Source of the DNA: Candidatus Aerophobota bacterium
GTDB taxonomy: Bacteria > Aerophobota > Aerophobia > Aerophobales > B3-G15
Assembly (NCBI GenBank): GCA_021162265.1
Contig: JAGGZA010000070.1
Location: 1-11,896 of the forward strand
Direction of reading: 5' to 3'
DNA length: 11,896 nt
This document shows, piece after piece, positions 7,787-11,896 of the stretch (its first letter is position 1; every line of letters begins with the position of its first letter). The notes beneath the pieces were generated by a model that was given only the letters and a program-made list of their open reading frames with translations, was not told where the DNA came from and did not search any database. The translations under genes were made by a program, and so were the position numbers.

Positions 7787-8038
7787 AATTTTCACCATGT
7801 TCTTTGTATGTCCTTGCTTTTGGCAGAGACATTTTTACTCTCCTTCGGTGTTATAGGAGCCTTCTTTATGGGTTTTTAGCCATTTATACACCAAAGGGGG
7901 CAAAAAGGCAAGTTAAATTTTTTGGGGGTGATGAAAATATTCCTGATTAGCCAAATGCTGACCAGGGATGGGCTCAATAATTTCCGAGAAAACTCAAAAT
8001 AGGGCCGTGAGGAGGTGATGAGATTAAGAAAATAAATA
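7787..8038 (+). other. Long non-coding stretch with two mini-ORFs, upstream of leader element B
   Basis: No gene of normal size is present on either strand. A 23-codon ORF at 7931-8002 (MKIFLISQMLTRDGLNNFRENSK) starts just after GGGGGTG. A 5-codon ORF at 8018-8035 (MRLRK) starts after GAGGAGGTG. The second lies inside a possible stem, GGGCC at 8002-8006 with GGCCC at 8039-8043. These could be leader peptides, or a purine-rich stretch that happens to look like ribosome-binding sites. I see no clear terminator after the AOR gene and no convincing promoter hexamers. Confidence 0.35.
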
Positions 8039-8164
8039 GGCCCGTTAGCTTGGGGAAGGAAGGCTTTCCAGGAAAGAAAGTGTTGAAAAATTATTTTTCT
8101 CTTTTGGGAGCTTTCCGCAAAAGAATGAACGATGTCAATCGTATTTTAACAAGGAGAGTAAAAA
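8039..8164 (+). promoter_or_regulatory. Leader element B upstream of the ABC binding-protein gene (paired with element A)
   Basis: This copy begins GGCCCGTTAGCTTGGGGAAG and ends at AAGGAGAG before ATG 8165. It folds well by eye. Hairpin 1 pairs GGAAGG (8053-8058) with CTTTCC (8064-8069) around the short AAGG-type loop. Hairpin 2 pairs GGAAAG (8071-8076) with CTTTCC (8111-8116), AAAG with CTTTT further in, and GAAAAA with TTTTTC at its tip (about 8085-8099). Element A has the same plan with different bases in hairpin 2. The similarity extends to the ribosome-binding site of two unrelated genes, which suggests a shared control element or a duplicated leader, rather than chance. Confidence 0.5.
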
Positions 8165-9607
8165 ATGAGTAAAAAATGGGTGGTTTTTATAACAATTGTT
8201 GCTTTGGTTTTGTCCTTAGTAGGAGGAGTAGGCATTGTTCAAGCTAAGGAAAAGTTAGTTACACTTACCGTAGTGGGAGATGCAGGACATAACCAGAGAC
8301 CATGGGAGTGGTATAAGGATGAGATTGCCAAGAGATTTGGGGTAAACCTTAAGATTGTGGGAGTTCCTTTTGCCGATGTGTATGAGAAGGAAAAGATAGA
8401 ATTTGTTACCCATACAGGTGCTTACGATATCATTACCTTTTACCCAAAGTTTATCGGTGATTTTGCGGGGAATGGTTACCTTATTTGCTTAGATGACTAT
8501 GCCAAAAAGCTTAGTCCTGAAATGGATGATGTTACTCCTGGGTATAAGAACTTTTACTGTAGGTATGCAGGTAAACTATACGCTGTTCCCTATGATGGAG
8601 ATATACTGAACTTATACTACAGAAAAGACCTATTTGGAAATAAGGAAGAACAGGCAGCTTTTAAGTCTAAATACGGGTATGAACTAAGACCGCCTCAAAC
8701 CTGGGATGAGTATCTGGACGTAGCTAAGTTCTTTACCAGAGAAAAAGGAGAAAAATTAGCTGGTGAGACTTTAAAAAGAAATTTCTATGGGACAGCCTTT
8801 TATGGCCAAAGAGATTGGAACTGGGCCTGGTATGAAAACCGATTTGCCAGCTATACTCATGGAGGGCTTTACTTCGATGAGAAAACTATGAACCCATTGA
8901 TTAATTCCCCAGCAGCAGTTGAAGCTCTTGAAAGTATGATCAAGATCAAAAAATACTGTCCTCCTGATGTCCTTGGCTATGGATATGAAGAGTTAAAGGA
9001 TGCTTTCCTCAATGGTGAGACAGCTATGGTCATACAATGGCCATGCGTAGGGAAAAAGGGAGCCGACCCAGAACAATCAAAGATCGTAGGTAAAATTGGA
9101 GTTACCACTGTTCCAGGAGTTTCAATAAATGGTAAACTCTATCAAAGAGCAATGATGCCCTGCGGTAGGGTATTAGGAATATCCAAAGAATGTAAATATC
9201 CCTGGAAGGCCTATCAGATAATTAGATATATGACTGTAGAGAAAAGCATAGATGATGTTTCTACTGCTAAAACCGGGCTTGACCCTTATCGGTATTCCCA
9301 CTTTAATTCTCCTCAAGAATTTGAAATGTTCCCTACGGTGAAGGATGCAGAAATCTACCTAAAGGGTGTTATGTCTAATATGAAAGTTGGATATCCAGAA
9401 CTGGTAATTCCTGGAGCTGAGCAGTATGAGGATGTTTTAGGAAGAGAAATTGGCAAAGCCCTTTCTGGAGAAATAAGTGCCAAAGCCGCTCTTGATGCTG
9501 TAGCTAAAGAATGGAAAGAGATAACCAAGAGATTTGGTATTGAAAAGCAAAAGAAATTGTATCAAGAATTGGTCAGGGGTTGGAGAGAAGCAGGACTCAT
9601 AAAGTAA
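8165..9607 (+). CDS. Sugar ABC transporter solute-binding protein (CUT1-type, family 1)
   Basis: A 480-residue extracellular solute-binding protein that captures a carbohydrate for the permeases encoded next. Residues 1-27 are a signal peptide: Lys3-Lys4, a hydrophobic core, and a VQA/KEK signal peptidase I site after Ala27. There is no lipobox cysteine, so it is not a classical lipoprotein. The mature part has the family's YDIITFYPKFIGDFAGNGYLICLDD (87-111), GKLYAVPYDGDILNLYYRKDLF (136-157), PQTWDEYLDVAKFF (177-190), and NGETAMVIQWPCVG (283-296). An aromatic run at 216-226 (RDWNWAWYENR) would suit stacking on sugar rings. The ATG lies behind AAGGAGAG in leader element B. Family is firm; the ligand is unknown and could be a mono- or oligosaccharide or a polyol. 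Confidence 0.92.
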   Translation: MSKKWVVFITIVALVLSLVGGVGIVQAKEKLVTLTVVGDAGHNQRPWEWYKDEIAKRFGVNLKIVGVPFADVYEKEKIEFVTHTGAYDIITFYPKFIGDFAGNGYLICLDDYAKKLSPEMDDVTPGYKNFYCRYAGKLYAVPYDGDILNLYYRKDLFGNKEEQAAFKSKYGYELRPPQTWDEYLDVAKFFTREKGEKLAGETLKRNFYGTAFYGQRDWNWAWYENRFASYTHGGLYFDEKTMNPLINSPAAVEALESMIKIKKYCPPDVLGYGYEELKDAFLNGETAMVIQWPCVGKKGADPEQSKIVGKIGVTTVPGVSINGKLYQRAMMPCGRVLGISKECKYPWKAYQIIRYMTVEKSIDDVSTAKTGLDPYRYSHFNSPQEFEMFPTVKDAEIYLKGVMSNMKVGYPELVIPGAEQYEDVLGREIGKALSGEISAKAALDAVAKEWKEITKRFGIEKQKKLYQELVRGWREAGLIK

Positions 9608-9615
9608 GGTTCAAA

Positions 9616-9641
9616 GGGGGTAGGAGTTTTATCCTGCCCCC
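9616..9641 (+). terminator. Stem-loop between binding-protein and permease genes
   Basis: GGGGGTAGGA (9616-9625) and TCCTGCCCCC (9632-9641) form a 10-bp stem with one G-U pair and a 6-nt loop. It is followed by TTATCTTCT rather than a solid T tract, so it is more likely a partial terminator or an mRNA-stabilising hairpin than a full stop. Such a hairpin after a binding-protein gene commonly lets that protein be made in excess over the permeases; here that is inference. Confidence 0.7.
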
Positions 9642-9679
9642 TTATCTTCTGAAATTTTTAATTAAAGGGAGATAAGAAG

Positions 9680-10561
9680 TTGAGAATTTCGGGTTCAAAG
9701 ATAGAAAAATCAATGCCTTTTTTATTTATTTTACCCTGTATGATTATTTTATTAGCCTTAACCATTTTCCCCCTTATTTATTCTCTCTGGCTAAGTTTTA
9801 ATTCATGGGAACTGGCTATGGGATTCCCCCGAAAATTTATTGGCTTAGGTAACTATGTAAGGATGGCGCAGGATGCCCGCTTCTGGCATTCTATGATGAA
9901 TATGGGGAAAGTCCTTGTTTTTGGAGTGGGCTCTCAATTCCTTCTTGGCCTTCTCTTAGCTGTTTTACTTGATAGGTCTTTCAGGGGGAAGCGTCTGATT
10001 AGCACTCTTTTTCTGCTTCCTATGATGCTTGCTCCAGTGGTGGTAGGTTGTACCTGGAGACAAATTTATAACTATAGCTATGGCCCACTTAACTATATAT
10101 TACAGGGGATAAGTTTACCAGCTTTTGACTGGTTAGCCAGCCCTCATTTATCTTTACCCTCTATTATAATTAGCGATACCTGGGAATGGACTCCCTTTTT
10201 TATGGTTGTTCTCCTGGCTGGTTTACAATCTATTTCCCCAGAGCTGCGGGAGGCAGCATCTATAGATGGGGCATCTTCTTGGCAAATATTTTACCATGTA
10301 GTCTTACCTCTTTTAAAGCCTGTCATTATTGTAGCTATACTTATTAGAATGATGGATGCCTTTAAGCTTTTTGATTTAGTAGTTCTTCTTACAAAAGGCG
10401 GACCGGGAGGCTCATCGGAAACTATAGCTTATTATAACTATCTAACAGGGTTTAAACATTTCAGCATGGGATACGCTGCTGCGTTATCTTATATTCAACT
10501 TGTAGTTATAATTATAATTGCCAATATTTTTCTTAAGTTTTTAACTGAGGAGAAGGGATAA
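9680..10561 (+). CDS. Sugar ABC transporter permease, MalF/UgpA type
   Basis: A 293-residue inner-membrane subunit with about six hydrophobic segments, near residues 13-40, 77-98, 107-125, 160-182, 211-238 and 264-288. The ATPase-contact EAA loop begins at Glu191 (EAASIDGASSWQIF) and ends in VVLPLLKP (207-214). A TKGGPGGSSETIAYYNY-type segment (238-254) after the fifth helix is usual for the first permease of CUT1 importers. The best start is TTG 9680, with GGGAGA at 9667-9672. The next in-frame ATG, near 9713, would cut into the first membrane helix. Its stop overlaps the second permease start by one base (TAATG). It transports the solute delivered by the 8165-9607 product. Confidence 0.93.
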   Translation: MRISGSKIEKSMPFLFILPCMIILLALTIFPLIYSLWLSFNSWELAMGFPRKFIGLGNYVRMAQDARFWHSMMNMGKVLVFGVGSQFLLGLLLAVLLDRSFRGKRLISTLFLLPMMLAPVVVGCTWRQIYNYSYGPLNYILQGISLPAFDWLASPHLSLPSIIISDTWEWTPFFMVVLLAGLQSISPELREAASIDGASSWQIFYHVVLPLLKPVIIVAILIRMMDAFKLFDLVVLLTKGGPGGSSETIAYYNYLTGFKHFSMGYAAALSYIQLVVIIIIANIFLKFLTEEKG

Positions 10562-11394
10562 TGAAGAGTTGGCTTCTCCGGCACGATGGTGTGGTTATCT
10601 TTATTTTTATCCTTATAGTCTTTTTTCTTTTTGTATTCTTAAGTCCTATGCTCTGGATGTTTATCGCTTGTTTCAAAGGCCGAGGAGAAATTTTTACCTA
10701 TCCTCCAGTTTTCATTCCTAAACAGATAAATCTATCACATTTTAAAAGAGCGTTAGAACTTGGTGGAGCAAAGGCGATAGGGGATACTTTAATTATTGCA
10801 GGTTTTTCTACCCTTATCTCTTTAGTAGTAGGTTCTCTGGCTGCTTACAGTTTAGCTAAATTCCACATCGGAGGGAAGAATTTAGCTTTCTGGATATTAT
10901 CTATTAGGATGCTACCTCCTATTGCTACAGTTCTGCCTCTTTTTATTTTCTTTCAGTCCCTTCGCTGGATAGATACTTACCAATCTCTTATTCTTATCGA
11001 CAGTGTTATAAATATTCCCTTTGCTGTGTGGCTTCTTAAAGGATTTTTTGAAGAACTTCCTCCTGATTTAGAGAGCGCTGCTTTAGTAGATGGATGCACT
11101 CATTTTCAGGCTTTCAGTCATATAGCTCTTCCACTAGCTGCTCCAGGGTTGGTTGCTACAGCTCTTTTTTGTTTTATCTTTGCCTGGAATGAATTTCTTT
11201 TTGCTCTAATCCTTACTCGTTCTCATGTTAGACCTATTACAGTGCTTATTGCCAGCATGGTTGGAGGGCATGAGATTCTCTGGGCTGAGATTTCGGCTCT
11301 GGGTACTATGGCAAGTGTTCCTGTTATAGTACTGGCTATACTTCTGCAAAAGTATCTAGTAAGGGGTTTAACCTTGGGAGCTGTCAAGGGATAA
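10561..11394 (+). CDS. Sugar ABC transporter permease, MalG/UgpE type
   Basis: A 277-residue inner-membrane subunit pairing with the preceding permease. Hydrophobic segments lie near 11-37, 74-98, 107-131, 141-163, 196-219 and 248-264. The EAA loop starts at Glu171 (ESAALVDGCTHFQAF) and runs to IALPLAAPG (188-196). The C-terminus ends GLTLGAVKG, the typical tail of MalG-like subunits that reaches the ATPase. The start ATG overlaps the previous stop by one base, indicating translational coupling. No ATP-binding subunit follows; the next gene is of the ureidoglycolate-lyase family, so the ATPase is either further downstream or a shared one encoded elsewhere, as with MsmX-type proteins. Confidence 0.94.
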   Translation: MKSWLLRHDGVVIFIFILIVFFLFVFLSPMLWMFIACFKGRGEIFTYPPVFIPKQINLSHFKRALELGGAKAIGDTLIIAGFSTLISLVVGSLAAYSLAKFHIGGKNLAFWILSIRMLPPIATVLPLFIFFQSLRWIDTYQSLILIDSVINIPFAVWLLKGFFEELPPDLESAALVDGCTHFQAFSHIALPLAAPGLVATALFCFIFAWNEFLFALILTRSHVRPITVLIASMVGGHEILWAEISALGTMASVPVIVLAILLQKYLVRGLTLGAVKG

Positions 11395-11427
11395 CAAACT
11401 TAGTTTAAATCTAAGGAGGGAATAAAT

Positions 11428-11896
11428 ATGCTTGTTAAAGAGGTAAAGGCGCAAGAGTTAACAAAGAACTCATTTAAGACTTACGGGCAAGTTATTGAGC
11501 TCCCCCAGAGAGACCCCATTGTTTCATTGCCTACTCATAGCTATTGGCATAGTATTGGTGATATAGGAAGTTTGGGAGATGAAGGGGTAGTGGGATATCT
11601 AATAACTAAACATAGAGATTTTACCTTCACCCAAATGGAAAGACATACCAGATCTATTGAAGCATTTATCCCATTAGAGGGATGCAGTATTTTCCCTGTA
11701 GCTCCGCCTTCGGATTTGAATGATCCAAATGCTATGCCAAGTCCCGAGGATGTCACTGCTTTCATCCTTGATGGTAAAAAAGGAGTAATTCTCGATGAGG
11801 GAACCTGGCATTGGGCACCTTTTCCCCTGGGAATAGAAAGCACATTTGCACTGCTTTTAAAAAAGCCAACAGTGGAGAAAGATATTACTATAAAAG
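11428..11896 (+). CDS. Ureidoglycolate lyase-family (AllA-like) protein, cut by window end
   Basis: The first 156 residues of a protein start at ATG 11428 behind the strong Shine-Dalgarno AAGGAGGG (11413-11420). Residues about 71-85 (MERHTRSIEAFIPLEG) and a following segment with FILDGKKGVILDEGTWHWAPFPLG match the pattern of ureidoglycolate lyase, whose members carry MERH..S.AFIPL and G...GTWHHPL-like motifs in a cupin-type fold. AllA releases urea from ureidoglycolate to give glyoxylate in allantoin breakdown. No other purine-degradation gene is nearby, and the gene sits 33 nt after a sugar permease, so this member may act on a sugar-derived acid instead. The second His of the usual WHH is Trp here (TWHWAP). 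The 3' end is not visible. Confidence 0.82.
   Translation, partial: MLVKEVKAQELTKNSFKTYGQVIELPQRDPIVSLPTHSYWHSIGDIGSLGDEGVVGYLITKHRDFTFTQMERHTRSIEAFIPLEGCSIFPVAPPSDLNDPNAMPSPEDVTAFILDGKKGVILDEGTWHWAPFPLGIESTFALLLKKPTVEKDITIK

Noticed and set aside
7798..7857. Short ORF starting MFFVCPCFWQ after the AOR gene
   Set aside because: It has no ribosome-binding site, ends after 19 residues, and its composition is not protein-like.
7787..8164. A T-box or other tRNA-sensing leader in the long gap
   Set aside because: The T-box sequence AGGGTGGNACCGCG is absent, and the downstream gene is not related to amino acids.
11541..11843. A 100-codon open frame on the minus strand near the window end
   Set aside because: The plus-strand frame there has a strong ribosome-binding site and AllA-family motifs; the minus-strand frame shows none.
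1..11896. tRNA, rRNA, CRISPR array, insertion sequence or phage genes
   Set aside because: No cloverleaf-like, rRNA-like, regularly spaced repeat or transposase/integrase sequence was seen in either strand.

Overview
The window is an AT-rich bacterial segment, dense with genes, all on the + strand. Gene content is a carbohydrate-catabolism cluster followed by a tungsten-type oxidoreductase and a sugar-type ABC transporter. The AOR-family enzyme, the transketolase split into two genes, and the lack of any respiratory gene point to an anaerobic, probably fermentative bacterium. A dispersed palindromic repeat of the 'GTCATTGCGAGC' kind, familiar from many uncultured anaerobic lineages, fits this, but I cannot name a phylum from the sequence.

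Region 1 (1-5519) looks like one operon. It holds the C-terminal part of a LacI-family regulator, a methylmalonate-semialdehyde-type CoA-acylating dehydrogenase, a small ferritin-like protein, the N- and C-terminal transketolase subunits, and a zinc-dependent medium-chain polyol/sugar dehydrogenase. Gaps are 43 nt, 0 nt, 11 nt, 4 nt and a 4-nt ATGA overlap. The likely logic is oxidation of a polyol or sugar by the Zn dehydrogenase, two-carbon transfer by the transketolase, and conversion of a resulting semialdehyde to an acyl-CoA. The substrate is not identifiable.

Region 2 (5520-5929) is non-coding. It carries a small possible gene remnant, a strong nested palindrome (core 5731-5790), and a roughly 110-nt leader (element A) that runs to the start codon of the next gene.

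Region 3 (5930-7786) is one gene for an aldehyde:ferredoxin oxidoreductase-family tungstopterin/4Fe-4S enzyme with all expected cysteines.

Region 4 (7787-8164) is a long leader with two tiny ORFs behind good Shine-Dalgarno sequences and a second copy (element B) of the leader seen before the AOR gene. The two leaders have diverged but can be drawn with the same two-hairpin plan.

Region 5 (8165-11394) is a CUT1-type sugar ABC importer: a secreted solute-binding protein and two permeases, with a stem-loop between the binding protein and the first permease. No ATPase gene is present. Region 6 (11428-11896) is the start of a ureidoglycolate-lyase-family gene, cut by the window end.

The main items for a second look are the paired leader elements that link the AOR and transporter genes, the ferritin-like protein that has lost most metal ligands, and the unassigned transketolase-based catabolic route.
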